Shown in pieces: positions 1-8,437 of a stretch of 42,615 bases of DNA (positions within the stretch are counted from its first letter, which is position 1; each line of letters begins with the position of its first letter). Below the pieces are notes generated by a model that was given only the letters and a program-made list of their open reading frames with translations, ran no database searches and was not told where the DNA came from. The DNA comes from an uncultured Clostridium sp. (GTDB lineage Bacteria > Bacillota > Clostridia > TANB77 > CAG-508): assembly GCA_947575605.1 (NCBI GenBank), contig CANPNZ010000002.1, positions 95,020 through 137,634 on the forward strand. The letters are read 5' to 3'. The position numbers were made by a program, and so were the translations under genes.

Positions 1-1096
1 TTCTTGTATCGTTATTTTAGAATCTTCTCTTTGTTCTTTTGTATAAGTAATTTCTTTTCCATAAGCATTTACTATCTTTTCTGGTAAATTAGCGGTTTTA
101 TATAAATTAATATCCACTGGTGTCATCTCATTTAAATCTTTTTGCATGGTGTTTCTTAAAGATAAACTAGAAGATAAAATGGAAATTGTCATAAATAACA
201 TTAAACAGATAACACTGATACTCACTACCATTGTGTTGATTTTATTGTTAATTTGTCTTAATACAAACATATTGGTATCTTTTAAATATACTTTTTTCAT
301 GGATTTAATAATATGTAAGATAAATCCAGATAAAGACCAGAAAATTAAAATAGTCGAAACAATCCCCATCAAAATAACTGGTAATATTTTATCGGCAGTA
401 TTCATTGTTTGTACGCCACCTGTTACTTTCCAATAAGCATATCCTAGTATACCACTTGCTATCATAAAAATAACAACACATAAAAAGGGATTTTTAATTT
501 TTACGGTTTCATTTTTCTTCAAGGCAGTTAATAAATTAATTAGTTTATATCTTGAAATGGTAATGGTATTAAATATGGCCACTGCAACATACATAATAGC
601 AAAATATACGCAGGTCTTTATGCAAGCATTTTTAGAAAATACAAATGTGAACTCACTCATATCTGCTTCAAATAGTTTAGAAATTAAAATGGACATAAAT
701 TGAGAAGCAAATACTCCTATTACGATACCAATAACAAGAGATATAACTCCTACTAATATGGTTTCTATCAATATAATTTTAGATATTTGCCTTCTTCCCA
801 TTCCGAAGTGTCATATAAATTCCAAACTCTTTTTTTCTTCGATTAATTAAGAAATTATTGGCATATACAATCAATAGACCTAAAATGACAGCTACAAATA
901 CAGATACCATTCCAAGCATATTTATCATTAATTTGATGATCTCTCTTGTAGATTGTGATACCGAAAGCATTGCTTCTTGACTGTCTAAGGAGTTAAACAT
1001 ATAAAAAATAGCTACTCCTAATACCAAAGTTAAAAAATAGATGGCATAATCTTTGAAGCTTTTTTTCATATTTTCAAAAGATAATTTAAATAACAT
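1..1096 (-). CDS. BceB-like FtsX-domain ABC transporter permease (3' end beyond window; read through one CGG +1 site)
   Basis: This is the membrane subunit of a peptide-sensing or detoxifying ABC transporter. It starts at 1096 and overlaps the end of the ATPase gene by 11 bases. The first 97 codons give a TM helix near residues 17-36 and another near 58-80, then 'RRKKEFGIYMTL', typical of the FtsX/BceB family. The next in-frame codon is CGG (803-805); reading it as arginine gives a stop a few codons later. Skipping the C restores 'MTLGMGRRQISKI' and an open frame to position 1 with further hydrophobic segments. Family members are about 650 residues; roughly the first 365 are present. It is either read by +1 frameshift or is a frameshifted gene or sequencing error. 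Confidence 0.82.
803..805 (-). other. CGG +1 frameshift site in the BceB-like permease
   Basis: In-frame context on the minus strand is CTT CGG AAT. Skipping C gives CTT GGA ATG, which continues the conserved 'TLGMGRRQ' reading. The distance from the start codon to the CGG is exactly 97 codons. The site has the same form (NNN-C-GGN) as the sites in the ATPase, addA and DUF2207 genes. Confidence 0.7.
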
Positions 1097-1853
1097 CGTT
1101 CAAATCACCTCCCAGAAGTGTTTGTACCTCAATTATTTTTTCAAAAAATTGCTTTCTGGTGTCATTTCCTTTTACTAATTCATTAAAAATTTTACCATCT
1201 TTAATGAATAAAATTCGGCTAGCATAAGAAGCGGTAAAGGCATCATGTGTAACCATTAAAATAGTTGCTTTCATTTTCTGATTTAAAATTTCAAAATTTT
1301 CTAATAATTGCCTAGCTGATTTAGAATCTAACGCCCCAGTTGGTTCGTCAGCTAGAATTAGCTTTGGATTAGTAATGATAGCTCTTGCTGATGCTATTCT
1401 TTGCTTTTGTCCTCCTGATACTTGATAAGGATATTTTTTTAGAACTTCTTGAATTCCTAATTTTTGTGCTATGTCTTTTACTCGTCTATCAATTTCTTTG
1501 GCATTTACTTTTTGTATGGTTAATGCCAATGCTATATTTTCATAGGCTGTTAGTGTGTCTAATAAGTTAAAATCTTGAAAAATAAATCCTAATTCTTCTC
1601 TTCTGAATTTATTTAGATGGTTTCCTTTTAATCTTGTTATATCTTGTTCATTGATTATGATATGACCCGCTGTTACTTTATCTATGGTGGAAATACAGTT
1701 CAAAAGTGTCGTTTTTCCAGAGCCAGATGCTCCCATAATACCAATAAACTCTCCTTTACTTACCTCAAAGCTAATGTTGTCAATTGCTTTTGTTAGGTTT
1801 GTTTTGTTTCCATAGTATTTTTCAATGTTTTTTACTTCTAATACTTTACTCAT
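1086..1853 (-). CDS. BceA/MacB-like ABC transporter ATP-binding protein
   Basis: This is the ATPase partner of the adjacent FtsX-type permease; together they form a Bce-type transporter, a family that confers resistance to peptide antibiotics and signals to its own kinase. The 255 residues carry Walker A 'GASGSGKTT' (about 41-49), signature 'VSGGQKQR' (about 145-152), Walker B 'LILADEPTGALD' and a switch histidine in 'MVTHD'. Length and motifs are normal. A GGAGG-like ribosome site precedes the ATG at 1853. A TTACA-N4-TGTAA operator lies about 70 bp upstream, matching the one before the response regulator gene, so BceR-type control is likely. The exact peptide substrate cannot be read from sequence. 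Confidence 0.93.
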   Translation of the reverse strand: MSKVLEVKNIEKYYGNKTNLTKAIDNISFEVSKGEFIGIMGASGSGKTTLLNCISTIDKVTAGHIIINEQDITRLKGNHLNKFRREELGFIFQDFNLLDTLTAYENIALALTIQKVNAKEIDRRVKDIAQKLGIQEVLKKYPYQVSGGQKQRIASARAIITNPKLILADEPTGALDSKSARQLLENFEILNQKMKATILMVTHDAFTASYASRILFIKDGKIFNELVKGNDTRKQFFEKIIEVQTLLGGDLNDVI

Positions 1854-1922
1854 TTTAATTACCTCCTATTTAAAGTATAGCTTTACTTTTTTCCCTTTGC
1901 CATCGATTTATATTACATTTCT

Positions 1923-1938
1923 CTTACATTTTTGTAAG
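1923..1938. promoter_or_regulatory. BceR-type operator upstream of the BceAB-like genes
   Basis: CTTACA-TTTT-TGTAAG is a perfect 6-bp inverted repeat with a 4-base spacer. It matches the TnACA-N4-TGTAA pattern known for BceR-like regulators. An extra TTACATTT half-site lies directly beside it at 1913-1920. The same palindrome, differing only in the spacer, sits before the response regulator gene at 4616-4631. I could not fix a clear -10 box for the downstream gene. Confidence 0.75.
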
Positions 1939-1987
1939 ATTGGGAAAAAGCCAATTATATACCCTTTTATTTGGTAATAATTAGCTT

Positions 1988-2341
1988 TTATGATTTTTTC
2001 ATTGCATTTTTGTTATCAAAAAATCCAAAATTAGCATACAACTTTCTAGCAATGGGATTGGATGAACTTAATTCAAGTACAGTTATATCATGTTTTTTTG
2101 TGAATTCTAGGCAAATATTCATTAATTCTTTTTGTATTCCTTGCTTTCTATATTTTTCTTTCGTATACACATTAGAAATATATCCTATTTTTCCCGATAA
2201 ATTGGTGCATAATGGCAAGTATTCTATTATTTGTACTGCACAAGTAGCAATTATATTATTTTCTTTTGCTTCTGCTTTTTGATGTTCTACTCTTAGAATA
2301 GATAATTCTTCTATATCTTCTATTTCAGCTTTTCTTATCAT
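1988..2341 (-). CDS. GNAT-family N-acetyltransferase, apparently shortened internally
   Basis: GNAT enzymes transfer an acetyl group from acetyl-CoA to small-molecule or protein amines. The C-terminal half is typical: 'GKIGYISNVYTKEKYRKQGIQKELM' includes the acetyl-CoA pyrophosphate loop (Y-R-K-Q-G-I) and the end has 'ARKLYANFGF'. The N-terminal helix 'MIRKAEIEDIEEL' is also normal. At 117 residues it is about 30 shorter than usual, and the missing part is the segment between the first helix and the strand 'NNIIATCAVQI'. This looks like an in-frame internal deletion, so activity is doubtful. It sits between the kinase and the ABC genes and has no obvious link to peptide resistance. Confidence 0.72.
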   Translation of the reverse strand: MIRKAEIEDIEELSILRVEHQKAEAKENNIIATCAVQIIEYLPLCTNLSGKIGYISNVYTKEKYRKQGIQKELMNICLEFTKKHDITVLELSSSNPIARKLYANFGFFDNKNAMKKS

Positions 2342-2405
2342 TTATTATCTCCTCAATTTTTAAATCTTTTATAATTGCTGTGTTGTTATGCATCCAATAT
2401 TTACT

Positions 2406-2856
2406 TTATTCTGTTTGATTCTTAGCATGGCAAAAATCATATTGTTTCAAAGCAAAACTGATAAAAGCATAACAATTCATTAATACTTTTAGATTTTGTT
2501 TTTCATAATCTGTTAATAGATAATGTTTTATAAAGTAATATATTCTTTTTTTAGATTGTTCTACTTCCCTATAATCAAATAAAGTGTTATTAATAAATTG
2601 GATAATATCTATGATACGATAGGAATACCCACAAAAAGCAAAATCAATTAAATATAGTTTATTTTCTTTATCTTTCATAATATTTCCTTTGTGCAAGTCT
2701 CCATGTATAAAACTTTTTGGCATTTTTGAAAAGTCTATTTTATTATATCTCTTTTTTAGTTCTTCTCCTATAATCTTCCATTGTTCATCTAAATACGGAA
2801 TACATAAATCATATGATTTATTAAAATTAGGAATATGATATTCATCTTTTTCTATA
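2406..2856 (-). pseudogene. Aminoglycoside phosphotransferase-like (APH/choline kinase fold) remnant, N-lobe missing
   Basis: The reading frame contains the catalytic loop 'FIHGDLHKGNIM' and the metal-binding 'YLIDFAFCGY' of the APH kinase fold, followed by helical C-lobe sequence. In frame upstream, about 45 more residues ('YHIPNFNKSYDLCIPYLDEQW...') are readable, but the frame runs into the 3' end of the histidine kinase gene with no start codon or N-lobe. Family members are about 300 residues with the HGD motif near the middle, so the 5' half is gone. The annotatable ATG at 2723 lies only a few residues before the catalytic loop and would not give a folded enzyme. I regard it as a 5'-truncated pseudogene. 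Confidence 0.75.
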
Positions 2857-3873
2857 TTATACCGATAAATAACTATTTCGTGGAAAAACTAATCTAACCT
2901 CTGTTCCTTCGTCTTGGACAGAATTTAATTCAATGGCAATACCTAATTTATCACAAAGCCTTTTACATAAATATAGGCCTATCCCTGTCGACTTTTTATT
3001 TAACAATCTTCCATTTGTTCCTGTAAAGCCTTTTTCAAAAACTCTTGTAATCTCTCCCTTTTTAATTCCCATTCCGTTATCTTTAAGATATAAAATACTA
3101 TTTTCTTTTCCTGTTTTAGCATACACTTCAATTTCCAAATCATTTCCTTGTTTTCTATACTTCACACTATTTTGTATTAACTGATTTAAAATAAAAATAA
3201 TCCATTTACTATCTGTATTAACTACTACCTCTAAATCATGTAGGTTAATACTCACCTTTTCTTGAATTAGTATATTTTTATTTCTTTTCATACATTCATT
3301 TACCATATCTTTTAATAAACTTTTTTTAATATAATAATCTTTTTCAACGGTATTACTTCTTGCATAAAACAAGGCTTGTTCTATATAATTTTCTACTTTT
3401 TCTAATTCTTCTTCTATGCTTTTTGTTGTCGTGTTTTTATTATTTTCTATAATTAATTTACTAGTTGCTATGGGAAGTTTAATTTCATGAATCCATAGTT
3501 CTATATATTCCTTATAATCTTCTGTTAAGTATTTATATTGATTTACTTTTTCTAACATAGACTTGTCCGTTTGTTCTAAAATTTGTTTTAATATCTCGCC
3601 TTCTGTAAAAGTAGGTCTTTTTATTAATTCTGTTAGTAGATATTTTTCCTCTAATTCATTTAAGATATTAAATATTTTCTGATAAAATTTTCTTTTCGTT
3701 ATATATTCTATGGTAATGCTAAGAAAATATATTCCCAATATAATAATCGGAATATATATTTTAATAAAAGCTCCTATTGGATAAATTACCAAAAATATTT
3801 CTATGGTAAGGATAGCAAATACTAACAAATTAATGGTTAACCATTTATCTTTTAAAAAATCTTTTATTGACAT
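2857..3873 (-). CDS. BceS-like intramembrane-sensing histidine kinase
   Basis: This is the sensor kinase of the Bce-type module. Two closely spaced TM helices (about 12-31 and 38-56) with almost no extracellular loop are the hallmark of intramembrane sensors, which take their signal from the partner ABC transporter. The H-box is 'ELWIHEIKLPI' (His129), the N-box 'LNQLIQNSVKY', then 'LYLKDNGMGI' and 'KSTGIGLYLCKRLC' of the HATPase domain. Length (338 residues) is normal. It follows the response regulator by 14 bases in one operon. Its last codons abut the phosphotransferase remnant, so the gene order downstream has been rearranged. Confidence 0.92.
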   Translation of the reverse strand: MSIKDFLKDKWLTINLLVFAILTIEIFLVIYPIGAFIKIYIPIIILGIYFLSITIEYITKRKFYQKIFNILNELEEKYLLTELIKRPTFTEGEILKQILEQTDKSMLEKVNQYKYLTEDYKEYIELWIHEIKLPIATSKLIIENNKNTTTKSIEEELEKVENYIEQALFYARSNTVEKDYYIKKSLLKDMVNECMKRNKNILIQEKVSINLHDLEVVVNTDSKWIIFILNQLIQNSVKYRKQGNDLEIEVYAKTGKENSILYLKDNGMGIKKGEITRVFEKGFTGTNGRLLNKKSTGIGLYLCKRLCDKLGIAIELNSVQDEGTEVRLVFPRNSYLSV

Positions 3874-3887
3874 TCCCTTTCCTCTTT

Positions 3888-4559
3888 CTATTTTAACATA
3901 TAACCTTGTCCTCTTTTCGTTTCTAATAATTCTTTTAGATTCAATTCTTCTAATTTATTTCTTAACCTTGTTATATTTACCGTTAATGTATTATCATCAA
4001 TAAAGCTTTCGTTGTCCCATAATGACTCCATAATTTCCTCTCTTGCTACTATTTTTTCTCGATTCTGTACTAAGTATTTTAAAATTCTAAACTCATTTTT
4101 AGTCAATTCTATTTCTTTTTCATCCTTTACTATGGTATATTTTGAAGTATTTAAAATAAATTCTTTACAATCTATTTTTTCTTGCTGATTTATCATTCCC
4201 TTACTTCTTCTTAGTAAAGAGGTTATTCTAGCAAGTAAAATTTGAAGATTAAATGGTTTGGTAATATAATGATCCGCTCCATAATTAATACTTAATAATT
4301 CGTCGATTTCATTGTCTCTACTGGTAATAATAATAATTGGCATATTCGATTGTTTTCTAATTTCTTTACAAATATATTGTCCATCTGCATTGGGAAGATT
4401 AATATCTAATAAGATTAGATCTGGATTTTGCTCTAATATGTCTTGTATGGTATTATCAAACTTTTTTAAGGATTGCACTTCATAACCATTATTTCTCAAA
4501 AAGATTTCTAATTCGTTTCTTAACTTTTGGTCATCTTCTACGATTAGTACTTTTTCCAT
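3888..4559 (-). CDS. BceR-like OmpR-family response regulator
   Basis: This is a DNA-binding response regulator. The receiver domain carries the acidic pair 'VEDD', phospho-acceptor Asp52 in 'LILLDINLPNADG', and Lys in 'YITKPF'. The C-terminal winged helix ('LTKNEFRILKYLVQNREKIVAREEIMESLWD', then 'VNITRLRNKLEEL') is OmpR/PhoB type. Length is 223 residues. It is followed by the BceS-like kinase. A TTACA-N4-TGTAA palindrome 57 bp upstream of its start, plus a second copy before the ABC genes, suggests it autoregulates and activates the transporter. Confidence 0.93.
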   Translation of the reverse strand: MEKVLIVEDDQKLRNELEIFLRNNGYEVQSLKKFDNTIQDILEQNPDLILLDINLPNADGQYICKEIRKQSNMPIIIITSRDNEIDELLSINYGADHYITKPFNLQILLARITSLLRRSKGMINQQEKIDCKEFILNTSKYTIVKDEKEIELTKNEFRILKYLVQNREKIVAREEIMESLWDNESFIDDNTLTVNITRLRNKLEELNLKELLETKRGQGYMLK

Positions 4560-4588
4560 TTAAGTTTCCCTTCTATCTTTTTTGCTTT

Positions 4589-4631
4589 ATTATAACACAT
4601 ATATTAGAAAAAAACCTTACATTTCTGTAAG
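4589..4631 (-). promoter_or_regulatory. Promoter and BceR-type operator of the two-component genes
   Basis: A perfect TATAAT -10 box lies at 4589-4594 on the minus strand. The -35 region is poor (AGGTTT), as expected for an activated promoter. The palindrome CTTACA-TTTC-TGTAAG at 4616-4631 sits immediately upstream of and touching that weak -35. It matches the operator at 1923-1938 in both arms. Confidence 0.72.
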
Positions 4632-4637
4632 ATTTTT

Positions 4638-5156
4638 TCATTTATACTTTTTTAGAAATCCGCTATATATTTGTTGCAAATTCTCTATTTTCTTAAAATC
4701 TTCTGGTTTGGCTACTTCTGGTAATCCAGTGTTAATATCTGCTTTTTCTAATATATATTTCACAAACTCAGCACAATAAAATGATTTTTTTCTAGTAATT
4801 TTTTTACGAAATCCTGCGGCAAATAGACCTAATATATTAAAAGTATACTGTTCTTTTTCTTGTTCCATTTGCTTAATACTGTTTTTTACACTTTCATATT
4901 GTTGTTCTGTTATTTCTAAAGTATATACTTTTGTTTTGGTTAAATAGAATCTTTTGAAGGTTCCTTCATCAATAGATTCATGTACAAATCCTGCCCAAAA
5001 AGGATTGTATGGATGTAATCTTCCAAAACTATACATCTGCTTTAACTTAGAGTCTAACGCTATGGATACATGCGAAAATTCATCCTTTGTATAACTTTTT
5101 ATTAATTTCGATAAGTTAGTTCCTGTATGGGTTAATACAATGTATATTTTTTTCAT
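4638..5156 (-). CDS. Permuted papain-like (NlpC/P60-superfamily) hydrolase, hypothetical
   Basis: The protein resembles permuted papain-fold proteins of the YiiX/YaeF type, which act as thiol hydrolases or amidases. Candidate catalytic residues are His in 'DEFSHVSIAL' and Cys in 'KSFYCAEFVKYIL', in the circularly permuted order (His before Cys). There is no signal peptide, so it looks cytosolic. A longer frame begins at a GTG (5165), but that codon nearly touches the GAGGAG ribosome site; the ATG at 5156 has a 10-base spacing and is preferred (172 residues). The BceR-type palindrome lies just past its 3' end. The substrate is unknown. Confidence 0.72.
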   Translation of the reverse strand: MKKIYIVLTHTGTNLSKLIKSYTKDEFSHVSIALDSKLKQMYSFGRLHPYNPFWAGFVHESIDEGTFKRFYLTKTKVYTLEITEQQYESVKNSIKQMEQEKEQYTFNILGLFAAGFRKKITRKKSFYCAEFVKYILEKADINTGLPEVAKPEDFKKIENLQQIYSGFLKKYK

Positions 5157-5217
5157 GGTTAGCACTCTCCTCTTTTGTATTATATCACCTTTCTTTCTAT
5201 TTTAAAACCTATTTTAT

Positions 5218-5411
5218 TCAAGTTTAGACTTTTGAGGGGTGAAGGCTATACTATATAATTTTTGAAACTACTTAAGTAAGCGACCAAACTAGCTATGCGA
5301 GTGAGATTGGAGCAACCAACTAATTTTTCTTTTATTTGGGAGGTTTCTTTCGCACAAAGTGTAAAAAAATTATATAGTAAAGCCTTCACCCCTCAAAAGT
5401 TTAAACTTGAA
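5218..5411. mobile_element. 193-bp palindromic MITE-like element, copy 1
   Basis: Terminal arms of about 47 bp run from TTCAAGTTTAGACTTTTGAG to its complement ending in AAACTTGAA, with two mismatches. The core carries GCGACCAAAC, GATTGGAGCAACC and CACAAAGTGTAAAAAAATTATATA, shared with the other copies. A poor 9-bp flanking match (5209-5217 and 5412-5420, 7 of 9) could be a decayed target duplication. The element lies just downstream of the nitronate monooxygenase gene, where its hairpin could also end transcription. Confidence 0.78.
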
Positions 5412-5430
5412 TTATTTGATGATTTAAAAT

Positions 5431-6489
5431 TTAATGAATCTCTACCAGTTCTTGCATTAATTGATGAACCGAAATAATTTCTTTTGCTTTTCCTACATTA
5501 CTACCGCAAAATACTAAAGCCTCTTCCATATTTCCCTTAACAGCATTTATCAAAGCCTTTGTTATACAGTAGGGAGTATCTAAAACATTACAAGTCTTTA
5601 TACATTGATAACATTTTTTTACTTTGCACTTTTCTTTTTCTGTTTCTTTCATAAAATGATTATAAAGTGCTCTTCCTGGCATTCCTACTGGACTATTAAT
5701 TATTTTAATATCTTCCTTTTTCGCCTTTATATAAGCTTCTTTAAATTCATGGGAAGCATCACATTCATAAGTTGTAACAAATCTAGTTGCCATTTGAACA
5801 CCAGTTGCACCTAAATTCAAAAATCTTTGTATATCCTTATTATCCCAGATTCCTCCTGCTGCAATCACAGGTATTTCCCTATTGGTTTCTTTTTCTATTT
5901 CTTTTATATATTCGACTACCTCTTTGGTAATCTCCTCTAATTTTGGTTTCTTATCTTCTTGTAATTCTTCTTTTTTAAATCCTAAATGTCCTCCAGCTTC
6001 AGTCCCTTCAATCACAATCATGTCTGGAACATAATTATATTTTTTTATCCAATGTTTTACGATTAACTTACAACATCTAAGAGAAGATACAATAGGTGCT
6101 ATCTTAGTATTGGAACCTTTTATGTATTCTGGTAATTCTTTCGGAATCCCTGCTCCAGAAATAATCAAGTCAATTTTATTGTTAACGCATTCTTTTACAA
6201 TCTCTTTATAATTGTTTAAGGCCACCATGATATTAACCCCTAATATTTTGTCTTTTCCCGCAATTTGCCTTGCCATTTTTATTTCTTTTCCAATAGCTCT
6301 TAAATTTGCTTTCATCGGATTACTATTAAAATCTTCCTCTTGATAGCCAATATCTGCTGTTGAAATAACACCAATTCCCCCTTCTTTACTAACGGTTCCT
6401 GCTAACTTATGAAGAGAAACACCAACTCCCATTCCTCCTTGTATAATAGGATATTGAGATTGCTTATCTCCTATTTTTATACCTTTCAT
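5431..6489 (-). CDS. Nitronate monooxygenase / FabK-like flavin enzyme
   Basis: This is a TIM-barrel FMN enzyme of the 2-nitropropane dioxygenase family. Members oxidise alkyl nitronates or, as FabK, reduce enoyl-ACP. Typical motifs are 'PIIQGGMGVGVS', 'LGVNIMVAL', 'VIEGTEAGGHLG' (flavin phosphate region) and 'PVIAAGGIWDNKDIQRFLNLGATGVQMATRF'. A Cys cluster near the C terminus, 'CKVKKCYQCIKTC', is seen in a clostridial subgroup. The length of 352 residues is normal. The ribosome site GGAGG lies 6-7 bases before the ATG. A 27-bp palindrome overlaps the probable promoter. Which of the two activities applies cannot be decided here, as no fab genes are nearby. Confidence 0.85.
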   Translation of the reverse strand: MKGIKIGDKQSQYPIIQGGMGVGVSLHKLAGTVSKEGGIGVISTADIGYQEEDFNSNPMKANLRAIGKEIKMARQIAGKDKILGVNIMVALNNYKEIVKECVNNKIDLIISGAGIPKELPEYIKGSNTKIAPIVSSLRCCKLIVKHWIKKYNYVPDMIVIEGTEAGGHLGFKKEELQEDKKPKLEEITKEVVEYIKEIEKETNREIPVIAAGGIWDNKDIQRFLNLGATGVQMATRFVTTYECDASHEFKEAYIKAKKEDIKIINSPVGMPGRALYNHFMKETEKEKCKVKKCYQCIKTCNVLDTPYCITKALINAVKGNMEEALVFCGSNVGKAKEIISVHQLMQELVEIH

Positions 6490-6499
6490 TTTTTACCTC

Positions 6500-6526
6500 C
6501 TAATCTAGTATTAAATACTAGATTAG
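6500..6526. promoter_or_regulatory. Large palindromic operator before the nitronate monooxygenase gene
   Basis: Two 13-bp perfect arms (CTAATCTAGTATT and its complement) flank one central base. The palindrome ends at the GGAGG ribosome site. A TTGACA box lies upstream at 6543-6548 (minus strand), so the palindrome covers the -10 region. This is the layout of a repressor site, of the kind used by MarR- or TetR-family dimers; the regulator is not in the window. Confidence 0.65.
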
Positions 6527-6620
6527 CACTTTATATTTACTTTGTCAATGAATCGACCAAGCCTTCTAATCAAATTAGCTTGAACGAGTTTAGTTTTATT
6601 CTATCCTATTTAAGTTGACA

Positions 6621-6813
6621 TTCAAGTTTCGACTTTTTTGTAAGTGCTGGTTGTAATATATAATTTTTGCAACGCTGCGTAAGCGACCAAACGAGTGAAA
6701 CGAGTGCGATTGGAGCAACCGACAAATATTTTTTTAATTTGTAGGTTGCGACACACAAAGCGTAAAAAAATTATATATTACAACCAGCACTTACAAAAAA
6801 GTCGAAACTTGAA
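6621..6813. mobile_element. 193-bp palindromic MITE-like element, copy 2
   Basis: The arms run from TTCAAGTTTCGACTTTTTTG to its exact complement ending GTCGAAACTTGAA. The element is exactly 193 bp and flanked by a perfect 9-bp direct repeat AAGTTGACA (6612-6620 and 6814-6822), the signature of transposition. The core has GCGTAAGCGACCAAACGAG and GCGATTGGAGCAACCGACA. It lies between the ABC permease end and the nitronate monooxygenase promoter. Confidence 0.88.
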
Positions 6814-6847
6814 AAGTTGACAACATTGACTATTCAGAGGTATTAAA

Positions 6848-7513
6848 TTATATTTCTTTTTTACTATAAATACGATAGGCTATTTTATACGAGATAAAAT
6901 AAATTACTGCTGTTAATATTACTAACAGAATTGGTAAAAAATTGATAAAATTATAAATCCAATCATTTGTTAGAAAAGAAATACTCATTTTTTCTCCTAT
7001 AAAAATAATGCCACCTATTACAAATGCTATGATAGCCATAAAAATAAAAATTTGTATTCTACCTTTTTCAGCTCCATATTTATAAATACAAGGTATTTGA
7101 ATAGCTTCTACTATCCCTATTCCAAATATTCCCCCGATCGCTAAAGTAACTAATTCTTGAACATTTGGTAATTCTTTCTGGATAGCTAGGGATAAAATGA
7201 TACTTACTAACATTCCCAATATAGCTCCTAATATGGTTGCTGTCACTACCAGTGTATATTTAGATTGTATTACTTCTTTTTTGGTTAATGGTAAAGTTAA
7301 TACGAATCTATCTGCTTTTGCCATCTCATCATAACTAAAAGTGGCGATACTAAACATTCCTAATCCAAGTGTCATCATAACGACTAATAAATTTCTTGTA
7401 TTTTCTTGGGTAAGCGATGTCGCTATAAATACTATGACAAATACAATTAATGTTCTCTTATATGTTTTTAATTGCAATAAATCTTTTAAAATTAATCCTT
7501 TCATACTTTTCAT
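6848..7513 (-). CDS. ABC-2 type transporter permease
   Basis: This 221-residue membrane subunit has about six hydrophobic segments and an N-terminal 'MKGLILKDLLQLKTYKRT', typical of the ABC-2 permeases paired with YtrA-controlled ATPases. The motif 'SYDEMAKADRFVLTLPLTKKEVIQSKYT' after the second TM helix is characteristic of this family. The gene lies 34 bp after the ATPase gene and forms an operon with it and the GntR-type regulator. Substrate unknown; related systems respond to cell-envelope stress. Confidence 0.85.
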   Translation of the reverse strand: MKSMKGLILKDLLQLKTYKRTLIVFVIVFIATSLTQENTRNLLVVMMTLGLGMFSIATFSYDEMAKADRFVLTLPLTKKEVIQSKYTLVVTATILGAILGMLVSIILSLAIQKELPNVQELVTLAIGGIFGIGIVEAIQIPCIYKYGAEKGRIQIFIFMAIIAFVIGGIIFIGEKMSISFLTNDWIYNFINFLPILLVILTAVIYFISYKIAYRIYSKKEI

Positions 7514-7547
7514 TTTCCTATCTTCCCTTCCTTTTTATTTTTGAATT

Positions 7548-8403
7548 TTATTTTCCTTTAATATAAATTAGCATAATATCTTCTATGGTAGGTTTATCAA
7601 TTATTTCAATATTATATTTTTTCCTGAATTCTACTTTACTTTCTACCAATATTTCGTATCCATATCTGTTTTTCTTAAATTTTAGGAAGTCTTTTTTGTC
7701 TATTTTGTTAAATTCTTCCTCCTTACATTTTACAATGCCATAATTTTCTAATAATTCATCTCTTGTTTTGGTAAATACCATTTCCCCCTCTTTCATAAAA
7801 GTAATATAATCTGCAATATGTTCTAAATCAGATGTTATATGGCTAGATACTAAAATAGAATTCTCTTCGTCTTCAATAAATTCTTGAAAAATGTCTAATA
7901 TTTCATTTCTAGCAACAGGATCTAGTCCTGATGTAGGTTCATCTAATATTAATAATTTGGGATGATGCGATATGGCGGTTGCTATTTTTAATTTCATTTT
8001 CATTCCACTAGAATATTCTTTGGCTATTTTGTCTTTTGGTAGCTTAAATCTTTCGATGTATTCAAAATATAACTTTTCGTCCCAATTTTGATAAAAATTT
8101 TTCATAATTTTATTGATATCTGTTGGATTCAAATATTCTGATAAAAAGCTATCATCTAAGACAACGCCTATGTTTTCTTTTATTTCCTTTTCCGCTTTTT
8201 GATTGTCTAATCCAAATATTTTTATTTCTCCCTCTTCTCGATTAACAATATTTAAAATGGCTTTTATGGTAGTGGATTTTCCAGCTCCGATTTTCCCCTA
8301 TTAATCCCATAATCGTTCCTTTTGGTAACGCCAGATTAATATTTTTCAAGATAAATCCTTCGTATGTTTTTCTTAAATTCTTGATTTCTAATACATTTTC
8401 CAT
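7548..8403 (-). CDS. YtrB-like ABC transporter ATPase (read through one CGG +1 site)
   Basis: This is the ATPase of the GntR-ATPase-permease cassette. The start is ATG 8403 ('MENVLEIKNLRKTYEG'), preceded by AAGGAA; a longer upstream frame overlaps the regulator gene and is rejected. After 38 codons an in-frame CGG interrupts the P-loop: without a skip the sequence becomes 'GENRSWKIHYHK' and stops. Skipping the C restores Walker A 'GLIGENGAGKSTTIKAIL'. The following frame is open for 247 codons with signature 'YSSGMKMKLKIA', Walker B 'LLILDEPTSGLD' and 'SSHITSDLE'. The corrected length of 284 residues is normal for the family. Alternatives are a simple frameshift mutation or a read error. Confidence 0.82.
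8287..8289 (-). other. CGG +1 frameshift site inside the YtrB-like Walker A motif
   Basis: Context is AAT CGG AGC; skipping C gives AAT GGA GCT GGA AAA TCC, that is N-G-A-G-K-S of the P-loop. Because the glycine is invariant in ABC ATPases, the intended decoding (Gly) is unambiguous here. Confidence 0.75.
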
Positions 8404-8437
8404 TTTGTAAAATTCCTTTCTTTCTTTTTTTATTCTG

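Noticed and set aside
146..436. Plus-strand 96-codon ORF opposite the permease
   Set aside because: It is the antisense of the permease's membrane segments; hydrophobic antisense frames are common opposite AT-rich membrane genes.
2862..2864. In-frame CGG in the phosphotransferase remnant as another Arg-coding exception
   Set aside because: These bases belong to the last codons of the histidine kinase in another frame, so the codon is not part of surviving phosphotransferase sequence.
5295..5477. Small plus-strand ORF across palindromic copy 1 (60 codons)
   Set aside because: It runs through the conserved core of a non-coding palindromic element, has no ribosome site and is not kept open in the other copies.
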